64,000 bases of DNA, taken from Bacteroidales bacterium (lineage in GTDB: Bacteria; Bacteroidota; Bacteroidia; Bacteroidales; UBA932). The notes beneath the pieces were generated by a model. The model searched no databases. It was not told where the DNA came from and was given only the letters and a program-made list of their open reading frames with translations. Position 1 is the first letter of the stretch, and the number at the start of each line of letters is the position of its first letter. The DNA lies in the NCBI GenBank assembly GCA_017477245.1, contig JAFUWY010000027.1, forward strand, positions 54,942 through 118,941, read 5' to 3'. Both the position numbers and the translations under genes were made by a program. Of the stretch, positions 52,701 through 60,739 are shown in pieces.

Positions 52701-54270
52701 CGAACAACGACATCACCATCTGTTCGCGGATAGAGTCGATGGGCGGGTTGGTCACCTGCGCGAACTGCTGACGGAAATAGTTGAAAAAGCTCTGCGGGCG
52801 CTCCGTCAGGACGGCCAGCGGGGTGTCGTTGCCCATCGAAGAGGTGGGCTCGATACCTTTCTCGCACATGGGTTTGACGGCGTTCTCCACATCTTCGGCC
52901 GTGCAGCCGAAGAGGATCTCCTTTTGCAGCAGGTCGGCCTCGTTGTGCTCTACCTTGCGGCCGCTATGCAGGTCCTCCAGCTGGATGCGTCCGGCGGAGA
53001 GCCACTTGCGGTACGGGTGTTCGGAAGCCAGCCGCTCCTTGATCTCGGCGTCGTACCAGATCTTGCCTTCCTTGGTGTCCACGAGCAGCATCTTTCCCGG
53101 CTCAAGACGGCCTTTGCACTCGATCTCGGTGGGATCGAAGTCCAGCACACCCACCTCGCTCGCGACGACCAGCAGTCCGCGCTTGGTGATGGTGTAGCGG
53201 CCAGGGCGCAGACCGTTGCGGTCCAGGATGCCGCCCGCGTAACGGCCGTCGCTAAAGAGCAGCGTAGCCGGACCGTCCCATGGCTCCATGAGGATGGAAT
53301 GATACTCGTAGAAAGCGCGCAGGTCCTCGGAGATCGGGTTCGTCCCGTCGAAGCTCTCCGGCATCAGCACAGAGACGGCCTGCGGCAGGCTGAGTCCGCT
53401 CTGGGTCAGGAATTCCAGCACGTTGTCCAGGCTGGCGGAGTCGCTCATGTCGGGCTGGACGATCGGCAGCAAATCGCCGATATCACCCATCGCGCCGGAG
53501 TTGAGCACGCTCTGGCGGGCCTGCATCCAGCTGCGGTTGCCGCGGATGGTGTTGATCTCGCCGTTGTGGCAGAGCATGCGGAACGGCTGCGCCAGGCTCC
53601 ACTGAGGGAAGGTGTTGGTCGAGAAACGGGAGTGGACGATCGCCATCGCGCTAGTGAACCACTGGCTCGTCAGGTCGGCATAGTACTCCCGCAGCTGACG
53701 GCTGGTGAGCATCCCTTTATATACGATATTGCGCGTGGACAGGGAGCAGATATAACCGTCCTCCCCCAGCCTTTCGACGTGCTTGCGGATGCGGTAGAGT
53801 TTGCGCTCGAAGTCGACTTCCTCGATGAATTCCGCACTGGTCACGAAAATCTGCACCGTGAAGGGTTCGCCCTTCGCCGCTTCCTCGCCGAGGCAGGCGG
53901 AGTTGACCGGTACCTCACGGACGTGGCTGAGTACGCAGCCTTCGTGTTCGACCTCGTTCTTGATACAGTCCAGGATGCACTCCCGTTTGGCTGTTTCCTT
54001 GGGCAGGAACACCAGTCCGGTGCCGTAGCGTCCCTTTTCTGGGACGGGGATACCCTGAAGCAAGATGAATTCATGGGGAATCTGGACCATGATGCCGGCA
54101 CCGTCGCCCGACTTGCCGTCGGCACCTTCGGCACCGCGGTGGCTCATGTTTTCGAGAACCCTCAGGGCGTTGTCCACCAGTTCATGGGTCTTGTCGCCAC
54201 GGATGTTCACGACCATACCTACCCCGCAGGCATCGTGTTCCGATGCCGGAGAATATAGACCTCCGTCCAT
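49795..54270 (-). CDS. gltB: glutamate synthase large subunit GltB
   Basis: A 1491-residue glutamate synthase that makes two glutamates from glutamine and 2-oxoglutarate. Order: propeptide of 14 residues before nucleophile Cys15 (HDACGVGMVV), class II glutaminase, central domain, FMN-binding synthase domain and the beta-helix domain. The synthase domain has GGEDNERYHTEVDG, SGAEGGTGASPASSMRFAG and the 3Fe-4S Cys in CVMMRKCSLNTCPTGVATQ. The beta-helix includes GGEMYIAGRAGQRFAVRNSG. It lies 52 bp downstream of glnN with no terminator seen between them, so readthrough from glnN is likely. Together with GlnN it forms the ammonium assimilation cycle. Confidence 0.97.
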   Translation of the reverse strand: MDGGLYSPASEHDACGVGMVVNIRGDKTHELVDNALRVLENMSHRGAEGADGKSGDGAGIMVQIPHEFILLQGIPVPEKGRYGTGLVFLPKETAKRECILDCIKNEVEHEGCVLSHVREVPVNSACLGEEAAKGEPFTVQIFVTSAEFIEEVDFERKLYRIRKHVERLGEDGYICSLSTRNIVYKGMLTSRQLREYYADLTSQWFTSAMAIVHSRFSTNTFPQWSLAQPFRMLCHNGEINTIRGNRSWMQARQSVLNSGAMGDIGDLLPIVQPDMSDSASLDNVLEFLTQSGLSLPQAVSVLMPESFDGTNPISEDLRAFYEYHSILMEPWDGPATLLFSDGRYAGGILDRNGLRPGRYTITKRGLLVVASEVGVLDFDPTEIECKGRLEPGKMLLVDTKEGKIWYDAEIKERLASEHPYRKWLSAGRIQLEDLHSGRKVEHNEADLLQKEILFGCTAEDVENAVKPMCEKGIEPTSSMGNDTPLAVLTERPQSFFNYFRQQFAQVTNPPIDSIREQMVMSLFEYIGRVGAGILTPDGDNCKMVRLPHPILTNTQLDLLCNIRYKGFNTVKLPMLFECAANTPAAASNLRRALAGLCQKAEKCVDDGVNYIILSDRNVDETHAPIPSLLAVSAVHHHLIATGKRVQTALIVESGEIRETMHAALLLGYGASAINPYLSFAIISSLAHGGKIQLNYATARTNYIEAMKKGLLKIMAKMGISTIRSYRGAKIFESIGLDESLLREYFGTERSTIGGVGLETIARDAMWFHAQAYTEASKTDFLPDVGQFHYRKDGIAHAWNPETISALQIATRLGSYKKFKEFTAAVDAKPEALFLRDLLDFKRGIAIPVEEVESVESIIKRFVVSAMSFGALSIEAHEAIALAMNRLGTRSNTGEGGEDNERYHTEVDGVSLSSKTKQVASGRFGVTAEYLVNAEEIQIKVAQGAKPGEGGQLPGFKVNAIIAKTRNSIPGISLISPPPHHDIYSIEDLSQLIFDLKNVNPAAAISVKLVSESGVGTIAAGVAKAKADLIVISGAEGGTGASPASSMRFAGISPEIGLAEAQQTLVRNGLRSQVRLQVDGQLKTGRDVLLMSLLGADEFGFGTLPLIVLGCVMMRKCSLNTCPTGVATQDPELRKHFLGKADYLVNYFTYLAQEVREYLAEMGFHSLSEVVGHTELLVRKPVDPASKAARVDLSRLLFKEEGSGGWSGAEFHPLPPVRDLEIIRAAQPAIEWKEEISLEYPIANTDRAVCTMLSGRIAAKYGAEGLPDSTLNIKFKGSAGQSFCAFLAGGINVRLEGEANDYVGKGLSGGRVAIRPSARATFKAEDNIIAGNTCLYGATGGEMYIAGRAGQRFAVRNSGAKAVVEGAGDHCCEYMTGGRVVVLGPVGRNFAAGMSGGIAYVYDPTHVFDYYCNLDMVEISLVDDKLDRKELHELIRQHYLYTGSNLARTLLDDWSRSVDDFIKLIPIEYKHVLEQERLRGLAEKVQNLQIQY

Positions 54271-54322
54271 ATGTAAAATAGAATTAAAACTCTACTAACT
54301 AACCTATTACGAACACTGCCCG

Positions 54323-56497
54323 CTAGTTGATGAAGAGCAGCTCGCGGTACTTCGGCAGCGGCCACATCTTGTTGTCCACGACTTCTTCGAGCTTGTCGAT
54401 CGGGCGGCGGAGCGCCGGGAAACTCTCGGCGATCTCGTGGTAGGCCAGGGCCCGCTCGTAGTCGTTTCCGATCAGGTTAGCGGCCTTGCGGGCTTCGCGC
54501 ATGGCTTCCGCCCGGGCGCGGACTTCGTCCACGTGGCGGCTGATGTTCTCCAGCAGCACCAGCTCCGTGCCGCAGTTGTCCAGGTTGCCGTAGACCTCCT
54601 TCGCGAGGGCCACTTCCTTCAGGAGCTTGGACTTGTACTCCAGCGCGGCCGGGATGATGTGGTTGAGGGCCATCCGCACCATCACGCGGGACTCGATCTG
54701 GACCTTCTTGATGTAGGTCTCCCACTTGACGTCGTTGCGGGCCTGGAGCTCCTTCTCGGTGTAGACGCCGGTCTTGGTGAACATCTCCACGGCCGCCGGC
54801 TTAGTGAATTCGCAGAACATCTTCGGCACGTTGGTCTCGACGTCGAGGCCGCGGCGCTCCGCTTCCCGCTTCCACTCCTCGGTGTAGCCGTTGCCGTCGA
54901 AGCAGACCGTGCCGAGCACCGACTTGATGATGGGCTTGAGGGCATCCATGATGGCGACGTTCGTCTTCTTGCCCTTCGCGAGCTCCGCATCCACGTCCGC
55001 CTTGAAGGCGATGAGCTGCTCGGCCACGGCGGCGTTGAGCGTCGTCATCGCGCCGGCGCAGTTAGCGCAGGAACCGACGGCGCGGAACTCGAAACGGTTG
55101 CCGGTGAAGGCGAACGGCGAGGTGCGGTTGCGGTCGGTATTGTCCACGAAGACCTCCGGGATCTCCACCAGGCCGACGCTCTTGCTCTTCTTGCCCGCGA
55201 TCTCGATCGGCGTGTCGGAAGGGACTTCGAGCAGCTTGTGCAGGACCTCGGTCATCGTGCGGCCGAGGAAGGCGGACACGATGGCGGGCGGCGCCTCGTT
55301 GGCGCCCAGGCGGTGGGCGTTGGTCGCGCTGGCGATGGAAGCCTTCAGCAGGCCGTTGTGCTTCTGCACGGCCGCCAGGACATTCACGAAGAAGGTGATG
55401 AACTGGAGGTTACCCTTGGCATCCTTGCCCGGGGCGAGCAGCTGCGCGCCCTTGTCCGTACCGAGCGACCAGTTGTTGTGCTTGCCGGAACCGTTCACCC
55501 CGTCGAAAGGCTTCTCGTGCAGCAGCACCACGAAGCCGTGCTTGCGGGCGATGCGTCCCATCAGGTTCATCACGATCTGGTTCTGGTCGTTGGCGAGGTT
55601 GGTCTCGCCGTAGATCGGGGCCAGTTCGAACTGGTTGGGCGCCACCTCGTTGTGGCGGGTCTTGAGGGGGATGCCCAGGCGGTGGCCGGCCACCTCGAGG
55701 TCACGCATGAAGGCGGCCACACGGGGCGGGATGGATCCGAAATAATGGTCGTCCAGCTGCTGGTTCTTCGAGGAATTGTGGCCGAACAGGGTCCGGCCGG
55801 TGATCATCAGGTCCGTACGGGCCGAGTAGAGCGACTCGTCCACGAGGAAGTACTCCTGCTCCCAGCCCAGGTAGGAAAAGACCTTGGTCACACCCGGATC
55901 GAAAAACTTGCAGATCGGCACGGCAGCGTCGCTGACCGCCTTGAGGGCCTTCTTGAGCGGCGTCTTGTAGTCCAGGGCCTCGCCCGTATAGGAAATGAAA
56001 ACCGTCGGGATGCAGAGGGTGTCGTCCAGGATGAAGACCGGCGAGGTCGGATCCCAGGCCGTGTAGCCGCGCGCCTCGAAGGTGGCGCGGATGCCGCCGC
56101 TGGGGAAGGACGAGGCGTCCGGCTCCTGCTGGGCGAGCATCTTGCCGTCGAAGGTCTCGATCACGCCGCCCTTGCCGTCGTAATCGATCAGCGAGTCGTG
56201 CTTCTCGGCCGTACCCTCGGTCAGCGGCTGGAACCAGTGCGTGACGTGGGTCACGCCGTGCTCCATGGCCCATTCCTTCATGCCGCGGGCCACGCCGTCC
56301 GCCGTCTTGCGGTCGAGGGCGTGCCCGCCCTCGATGCAGTCGAGCAAGGCATGCAGGCTCCCCGCATCCAGGTACTTGCACATCTTCTTGCGGTCAAACA
56401 CCAGCTCGCCGAAATACTCGGAAGTCTTCCCTGCCGGGATTTCCGCCGGAACCGACTTCTTCTCGAAGGATTCCTTCACCAGGTCAAATCTGTCCAT
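54323..56497 (-). CDS. glnN: glutamine synthetase type III
   Basis: A 724-residue GSIII, the dodecameric glutamine synthetase typical of Bacteroidetes. It makes glutamine from glutamate, ammonium and ATP. Family-specific blocks are SEYFGELVFDRKKM at the N-terminus, KTRHNEVAPNQFELAPIY, GSGKHNNWSLGTDKG, RTSPFAFTGNRFEFRAVGS and the long C-terminal helical part unique to type III. The ATG at 56497 is 36 nt downstream of a terminator-type hairpin that itself follows a glutamine-codon-rich reading frame. This makes it the best candidate target of ribosome-coupled attenuation. Downstream genes gltB, gltD and pyrG may be read from the same transcript. Confidence 0.97.
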   Translation of the reverse strand: MDRFDLVKESFEKKSVPAEIPAGKTSEYFGELVFDRKKMCKYLDAGSLHALLDCIEGGHALDRKTADGVARGMKEWAMEHGVTHVTHWFQPLTEGTAEKHDSLIDYDGKGGVIETFDGKMLAQQEPDASSFPSGGIRATFEARGYTAWDPTSPVFILDDTLCIPTVFISYTGEALDYKTPLKKALKAVSDAAVPICKFFDPGVTKVFSYLGWEQEYFLVDESLYSARTDLMITGRTLFGHNSSKNQQLDDHYFGSIPPRVAAFMRDLEVAGHRLGIPLKTRHNEVAPNQFELAPIYGETNLANDQNQIVMNLMGRIARKHGFVVLLHEKPFDGVNGSGKHNNWSLGTDKGAQLLAPGKDAKGNLQFITFFVNVLAAVQKHNGLLKASIASATNAHRLGANEAPPAIVSAFLGRTMTEVLHKLLEVPSDTPIEIAGKKSKSVGLVEIPEVFVDNTDRNRTSPFAFTGNRFEFRAVGSCANCAGAMTTLNAAVAEQLIAFKADVDAELAKGKKTNVAIMDALKPIIKSVLGTVCFDGNGYTEEWKREAERRGLDVETNVPKMFCEFTKPAAVEMFTKTGVYTEKELQARNDVKWETYIKKVQIESRVMVRMALNHIIPAALEYKSKLLKEVALAKEVYGNLDNCGTELVLLENISRHVDEVRARAEAMREARKAANLIGNDYERALAYHEIAESFPALRRPIDKLEEVVDNKMWPLPKYRELLFIN

Positions 56498-56533
56498 ACT
56501 GTTACACTTTATATTGTTAAACTAACCGTTCCC

Positions 56534-56566
56534 AACAAAAGAGGCTGATCCCCTCGGACCAGCCTC
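56534..56566 (-). terminator. attenuator-type terminator upstream of glnN
   Basis: On the minus strand GAGGCTGGTCC (56566-56556) and GGATCAGCCTC (56551-56541) form an 11-bp stem with one G-U pair and a GAGG loop. TTTTGTT follows at 56540-56534. There is no T run on the plus strand side, so the hairpin acts on minus-strand transcripts only, that is, between the leader frame and glnN. Confidence 0.8.
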
Positions 56567-56600
56567 AATATATCAATCAACGTTTCTGGCACACGGCCGG

Positions 56601-56681
56601 TTATACGCACACAGAAACACCCGGGACCTGCTGGGCCTGGGACTGCTGGTTCTGCTGCTGGTTGTATACGAAGTATGCCAT
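56601..56681 (-). CDS. 26-residue glutamine-rich leader peptide of glnN
   Basis: A short frame starting ATG at 56681 and ending TAA at 56601. Codons 8-18 read Gln-Gln-Gln-Asn-Gln-Gln-Ser-Gln-Ala-Gln-Gln, so eight of eleven are Gln, all CAG. The N-terminus is MAYFVYN and the end is VPGVSVCV. It lies on the same strand as glnN, 103 nt before its ATG, and is followed by a terminator with a U tract. This is the layout of leader peptides in amino-acid attenuation, in which scarcity of the repeated amino acid stalls the ribosome and relieves termination. An independent small protein is the alternative, but the composition and position match the downstream enzyme product too well to ignore. It would be missed by length-filtered gene callers. 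Confidence 0.7.
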   Translation of the reverse strand: MAYFVYNQQQNQQSQAQQVPGVSVCV

Positions 56682-56813
56682 TTGTTTCAACAAATTTCCG
56701 GTGCAAGTTAAGAAGAAAATCCGGGAATGCAAGCGATTTTTTGATTTTTTGAATCTCGACGCACATATCTGCGCCCGCTTCCGGAGATCGGTCGCAATAT
56801 TGCAAAAAACATT

Positions 56814-56821
56814 TATATTTG
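56814..56821 (+). promoter_or_regulatory. -7 promoter element for nadE
   Basis: TATATTTG ends 5 nt before the nadE ATG at 56827, another very short or leaderless arrangement. The rest of the 329-bp gap between glnN and nadE is taken up by the leader region on the opposite strand. Confidence 0.55.
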
Positions 56822-56826
56822 TAATC

Positions 56827-58761
56827 ATGAATCAATACGGTCTGTTACGTGTAGCGGCTGCTATGCCGCGTGTCCACCTGGCTGACCCGGCAGCCAACGC
56901 CCGGGAAATCATCCAGTTAACCAAAGATCTGGAGGCCCGGCACCCCACTGTCATCGTGTTCCCGGAACTGTGCGTGACCGGCTACACCTGCGCCGACCTC
57001 TTCGGACAGAACCGACTGCTGGAAGATGCAGAAACCGCCGTCGCCAGGATTGTCTCCCAATGTGCATCCGTGGATGCCATGATAGTCATCGGCACTCCCC
57101 TGCGCCACGCCGGCAGGCTCTACAACTGCGCCGTCGCCGCCCGAGGCGGCCAAATCCTGGGCATCGTCCCCAAGACCTATCTGGCGGGCAACAACGAATT
57201 CTACGAGCCCCGCTGGTTCGCCTCGGCCCGGGTCCTGCCCGAGGCCGGCGTCCGCATCCGTTTCGCCGGCCAGGACGGCATCCTGCTGGGGACCCGACAA
57301 CTCTTCCGCATCGGGAAGACCCTCGCCGCCATCGAGATCTGCCAGGACCTTTGGGTTCCGGTCCCGCCCTGTACCCAGGCGGCCCTCGCCGGTGCCCAGC
57401 TGCTGCTCAACCTCTCCGCCAGCAACGAATACCTCTTCAAGCACGAATACCGCCGGAGCCTGGTGAGCGCCACAGCCTCGCGGCTCTACGCCGCCTATGT
57501 TTACTGCTCCTGTGCGGAGGGAGAGTCCACCCAGGATCTGGTCTGGGCGGGATCTTCACTGATCTGTGAGAACGGGTCGCTCCTTGCGGAAGCACCACGC
57601 TTCGCCCGGGGCAGCCGCAGCATCTGCGCCGACCTGGACATGGAGCGGCTGGAGACCCTGCGCGCCAAGGAGCACTCCTTCGGATTCGAAGGCCCCGTCC
57701 CCTCCTACATCATCCAGGATGCCGGCGAACCTGCCGAAACGGACTTCGAAGCCTGCCTGCTGCGGACCGTGGAGCCGCATCCCTTCGTGCCGCAGGGAGA
57801 TCCGGAAGCCCTGGGTATCCGCTGCCGGGAAATCCTCGCCGCCCAGGTCGCCGGCCTGACCACGCGCCTGGAGCACATCCGCTGCCGCAAGGCCGTGATC
57901 GGCGTGTCCGGCGGCCTCGACTCGACCCTGGCCCTGCTTGTCACCGCCCTCGCCTTCGATACCCTCGGACTCCCGCGGGCGAACATCATCGGTGTCACGA
58001 TGCCGGGATTCGGCACAACCCACCGCACGCACGACAATTCCATGGACCTGATGCGGGAACTCGGCATCTCCGCCCGGGAGATTCCGATCGTCCCCGCCGT
58101 CCGCCAGCACTTCGCCGACATCGGACAGGACGAATCGGTCCACGACCTTACCTACGAGAACAGCCAGGCGCGGGAGCGCACGCAGCTGCTCATGGACATC
58201 GCCGGCAAGGAAGGAGGCATCGTCGTGGGCACGGGAGACCTCTCCGAGCTGGCCCTGGGCTGGTGCACCTACAACGGCGACCACATGTCCATGTACGGTG
58301 TCAACGCCAGCGTCCCCAAGACCCTGGTGCGCACGCTGGTCCGCTGGGCGGCGGACAACAAGTTCGACGCCGACGGCAGCATCCACGACACCCTTCTGGA
58401 CATCGTGGACACCCCGATCAGCCCCGAACTGCTGCCGGCCGGCAAGGACGGCGAGATCGCCCAGAAGACCGAGGATACCGTGGGCCCCTACGAACTCCAC
58501 GACTTCTTCCTCTATCACTGCTTCCGCTTCGGTGCAAGCCCCGCCAAACTGCTCTTCCTGGCACGGAAAGCCTTCGACGGGGTCTATGATGAGGCGACGA
58601 TCCGCCAGTGGCTCCAGACCTTCCTGAAACGCTTCTTCCAGCAGCAGTTCAAGCGCTCCTGCCTGCCGGACGGGCCCAAGGTCGGTTCGGTCTCCCTCTC
58701 TCCGCGCGGTGACCTGCGCATGCCGTCAGACCTCGAAACCTATTGGAAATTATCTGAATAG
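56827..58761 (+). CDS. nadE: glutamine-dependent NAD+ synthetase
   Basis: A 644-residue two-domain enzyme that amidates nicotinic acid adenine dinucleotide to NAD+. The nitrilase-type glutaminase has its catalytic triad in VFPELCVTGYTC (Glu), VPKTYLAGNNEFYEPRWF (Lys) and IEICQDLWVP (Cys). The synthetase domain carries the ATP pyrophosphatase loop GVSGGLDSTLAL and GTGDLSELALGWCTYNGDH. The start at ATG 56827 is fixed by the promoter element and by the N-terminus LLRVAAAMPRVHLADPA; a longer frame upstream is not family-like. It is divergent from the glnN leader and 3 bp upstream of the symporter gene. Confidence 0.96.
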   Translation: MNQYGLLRVAAAMPRVHLADPAANAREIIQLTKDLEARHPTVIVFPELCVTGYTCADLFGQNRLLEDAETAVARIVSQCASVDAMIVIGTPLRHAGRLYNCAVAARGGQILGIVPKTYLAGNNEFYEPRWFASARVLPEAGVRIRFAGQDGILLGTRQLFRIGKTLAAIEICQDLWVPVPPCTQAALAGAQLLLNLSASNEYLFKHEYRRSLVSATASRLYAAYVYCSCAEGESTQDLVWAGSSLICENGSLLAEAPRFARGSRSICADLDMERLETLRAKEHSFGFEGPVPSYIIQDAGEPAETDFEACLLRTVEPHPFVPQGDPEALGIRCREILAAQVAGLTTRLEHIRCRKAVIGVSGGLDSTLALLVTALAFDTLGLPRANIIGVTMPGFGTTHRTHDNSMDLMRELGISAREIPIVPAVRQHFADIGQDESVHDLTYENSQARERTQLLMDIAGKEGGIVVGTGDLSELALGWCTYNGDHMSMYGVNASVPKTLVRTLVRWAADNKFDADGSIHDTLLDIVDTPISPELLPAGKDGEIAQKTEDTVGPYELHDFFLYHCFRFGASPAKLLFLARKAFDGVYDEATIRQWLQTFLKRFFQQQFKRSCLPDGPKVGSVSLSPRGDLRMPSDLETYWKLSE

Positions 58762-58764
58762 GCC

Positions 58765-60252
58765 ATGTTCGAGCGCATCGTCTCCCTCATCAACGACATC
58801 ATCTGGAGCCCGGCCCTGGTCGTGCTCCTCGTCGGGGCCGGATTGTATTTCACCTTCCGCACCCGCTTCGTCCAGGTCCGCCGCTTCAAGGAGATGGTCC
58901 GCTCGCTCTTCGCCAAGAAGAAGGAGACGCAGGCCGACGGCTCCAAGAAGGGCATCTCCTCGTTCGAGGCCTTCTGCGTGGCCCTGTCGGGCCGCGTGGG
59001 CACGGGCAACATCGTCGGCGTGGCCACGGCCCTCGCCTTCGGCGGGCCCGGGGCCATCTTCTGGATGTGGATCATCGCCTTCTTCGGCGCCTCCACGGCC
59101 TTCATGGAGTCCACCCTGGCGCAGATGTATCGCTTCCACCACCGCAACACCTTCCGCGGCGGTCCCTACAGCTACATCGAGCACGGGATGAACCTCAAAT
59201 GGCTCGCCGTCCTGTTCGCCGCCGTGACCGTGGTGGCCAACGCCACCCTGCTGCCCACCGTCCAGGCCAACGGCGTCTCCTCCGCCCTGGGCAACGCCTT
59301 CGGCGTCTCGCCCCTCGCCTCGGGCCTCGGGCTCGCCGTCCTGCTCGCGCTCGTGATCATCGGCGGCGTGCGGGGCATCGCCCGCGTGGCCTCGTACGTC
59401 ACGCCGTTCATGGCGCTCGCCTACATCCTCCTGTCGCTGGTCATCATCGGCCTGCACATCGACCAGGTCCCCGCCGTGCTGGGGGCCATCGTCACCAACG
59501 CGTTCGGCATCAAGCCCGTGGCGGGCGGCATCCTCGGCTCCACGATCATGATGGGCGTCAAGCGCGGCATCTATTCCAACGAAGCCGGCCAGGGCGGCGG
59601 GGCCATCGCCTCCGCCTCCGCCGACGTCCCGCATCCGGCCCGCCAGGGCCTGGCCCAGGCCTTCTCGGTCTACGTGGACACGCTGCTGGTCTGTACGGCC
59701 ACGGCCCTGATGATCCTGTGCTCCGGCACATACAACATCTTCGACGCCAAGAGCGGAGAGATGATCGTCGCCGGCGCGCCCGAACTCGGCAGCAACTACG
59801 TCGGCTACACCCAGGCCGCCGTCGACACCGTCCTGCACGGGGTCGGCAGCCAGTTCGTCGGCATCGTGCTCGTCTTCTTCGTCTTCACGACCATCATGGC
59901 CTACTACTTCTACGTCGAGTCCGGCATCGTCTACCTGTTCCACCGCAGCAAGACGGCCACGAAACGCGCCGAGACGGCCACGATCTGGATCTTCCGCATC
60001 CTGCTGCTGTCCGCCACCGTGTTCGGCGCCCTCAAGGAAGCCGACACCATCTGGATGCTCGGCGACATCGGCGTGGGCCTGATGGCCTGGATCAACGTCG
60101 TCGCCCTGCTCTTCCTCTGCCCGAAGGGCGTGGCGGCGCTGCGCGACTATGAACGCCGGCAGAAGGCCGGCGAAAAGGATCCCGTCTTCCATCCTTCCGA
60201 ATTCGGGATCGACTCCAGTTCCTGGGAGGAAGAAAAACCCCTGAACCCATGA
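58765..60252 (+). CDS. alanine/glycine:cation symporter (AGCS family)
   Basis: A 495-residue inner-membrane sodium-coupled amino-acid transporter of the AGCS family. It begins FERIVSLINDIIWSPALVVLL and has the family motifs SGRVGTGNIVGVATALAFGGPGAIFWMW, FRGGPYSYIEHG and GVKRGIYSNEAGQGGGAIASASAD. About ten to eleven hydrophobic helices are visible. The preferred substrate (alanine, glycine or glutamine) is not readable. It is tightly coupled to nadE upstream (3 bp) and overlaps the thioesterase gene by 4 bp. Confidence 0.95.
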   Translation: MFERIVSLINDIIWSPALVVLLVGAGLYFTFRTRFVQVRRFKEMVRSLFAKKKETQADGSKKGISSFEAFCVALSGRVGTGNIVGVATALAFGGPGAIFWMWIIAFFGASTAFMESTLAQMYRFHHRNTFRGGPYSYIEHGMNLKWLAVLFAAVTVVANATLLPTVQANGVSSALGNAFGVSPLASGLGLAVLLALVIIGGVRGIARVASYVTPFMALAYILLSLVIIGLHIDQVPAVLGAIVTNAFGIKPVAGGILGSTIMMGVKRGIYSNEAGQGGGAIASASADVPHPARQGLAQAFSVYVDTLLVCTATALMILCSGTYNIFDAKSGEMIVAGAPELGSNYVGYTQAAVDTVLHGVGSQFVGIVLVFFVFTTIMAYYFYVESGIVYLFHRSKTATKRAETATIWIFRILLLSATVFGALKEADTIWMLGDIGVGLMAWINVVALLFLCPKGVAALRDYERRQKAGEKDPVFHPSEFGIDSSSWEEEKPLNP

Positions 60253-60653
60253 CCAAACCCTACCTGCACCAAGTCAAATACTACGAATGCGACCGGATGG
60301 GCGTGACCCATCACTCCAACTATATCCGTTTCATGGAAGAAGCCCGCATCGACTGGATGGACCAGCTCGGCTACGGCTTCGAGCGGATGGAGGCCGAAGG
60401 GATCGTCTCCCCCGTCGTCGCCATCAGCTGCAACTACAAGCGCACCACCACCTTCAAGGACCTGATCGAGGTCCAGGTCAAGGTCGGCGAGATGAGCGAG
60501 CTCAAGATCAGCTTCACCTACACCATGAAGGTGGACGGCAAGCTGGTCTGCACGGCGACGAGTACGCACTGCTTCCTCGACGCCGGCCGCCCGGTCGTGC
60601 TGAAGGACCGCTTCCCGCAGCTCTACGCGGCGATCCAGGAGAACCTGGAATAA
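60249..60653 (+). CDS. acyl-CoA thioesterase (YbgC/FadM-like hotdog fold)
   Basis: A 134-residue hotdog-fold thioesterase hydrolysing acyl-CoA esters. The catalytic Asp15 lies in YYECDRMGVTHHSNYIRFMEEARIDW, the typical 4-hydroxybenzoyl-CoA-thioesterase-type motif with its HHSNY block. Length is standard. The substrate chain length is unknown. It starts within the stop of the symporter gene (ATGA overlap), and the operon ends at the hairpin that follows. Confidence 0.92.
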   Translation: MTKPYLHQVKYYECDRMGVTHHSNYIRFMEEARIDWMDQLGYGFERMEAEGIVSPVVAISCNYKRTTTFKDLIEVQVKVGEMSELKISFTYTMKVDGKLVCTATSTHCFLDAGRPVVLKDRFPQLYAAIQENLE

Positions 60654-60674
60654 GAGCGCTCCGTATCAACGGAA

Positions 60675-60716
60675 TACGAAACGACCTTCGGAGAAATGTC
60701 CGAAGGTCGTTTCGTA
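60675..60716. terminator. bidirectional hairpin terminator
   Basis: A perfect 18-bp stem (60675-60692 with 60699-60716, core CGACCTTCGGA) has a GAAATG loop. It separates the thioesterase gene from the convergent lipoprotein gene. The following AAATATTTG is only moderately T-rich. Confidence 0.8.
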
Positions 60717-60739
60717 AATATTTGAGCGTCAGACGCTGA

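Larger units (their letters stand above)
56534..56700 (-). promoter_or_regulatory. putative glutamine-responsive attenuator leader of glnN
   Basis: The region contains, in transcript order, a weak -7-like GAAATTTG (56698-56691) and the 26-codon leader frame. Then come a 7-bp hairpin around its stop codon (GTTTCTG 56618-56612 with CAGAAAC 56588-56582) and the terminator. The leader segment GGCCCAGC (56637-56630, in codons 15-18) can pair at 7 of 8 positions with the 5' arm of the terminator (56563-56556), giving a possible antiterminator. AACCAGCAG occurs twice earlier in the leader frame and offers shorter alternatives. Confidence 0.65.

Noticed and set aside
51301-54258. A 985-codon open frame antisense to gltB
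   Set aside because: It mirrors the codon structure of gltB and has no recognisable domain. The same holds for long antisense frames over glnN (54437-56548) and the PUL (6622-8598).
56509-56835. A 108-codon frame across the glnN-nadE gap
   Set aside because: It runs through both promoter and terminator structures and has no family features; the Gln-codon frame at 56601-56681 in another frame explains the region better.
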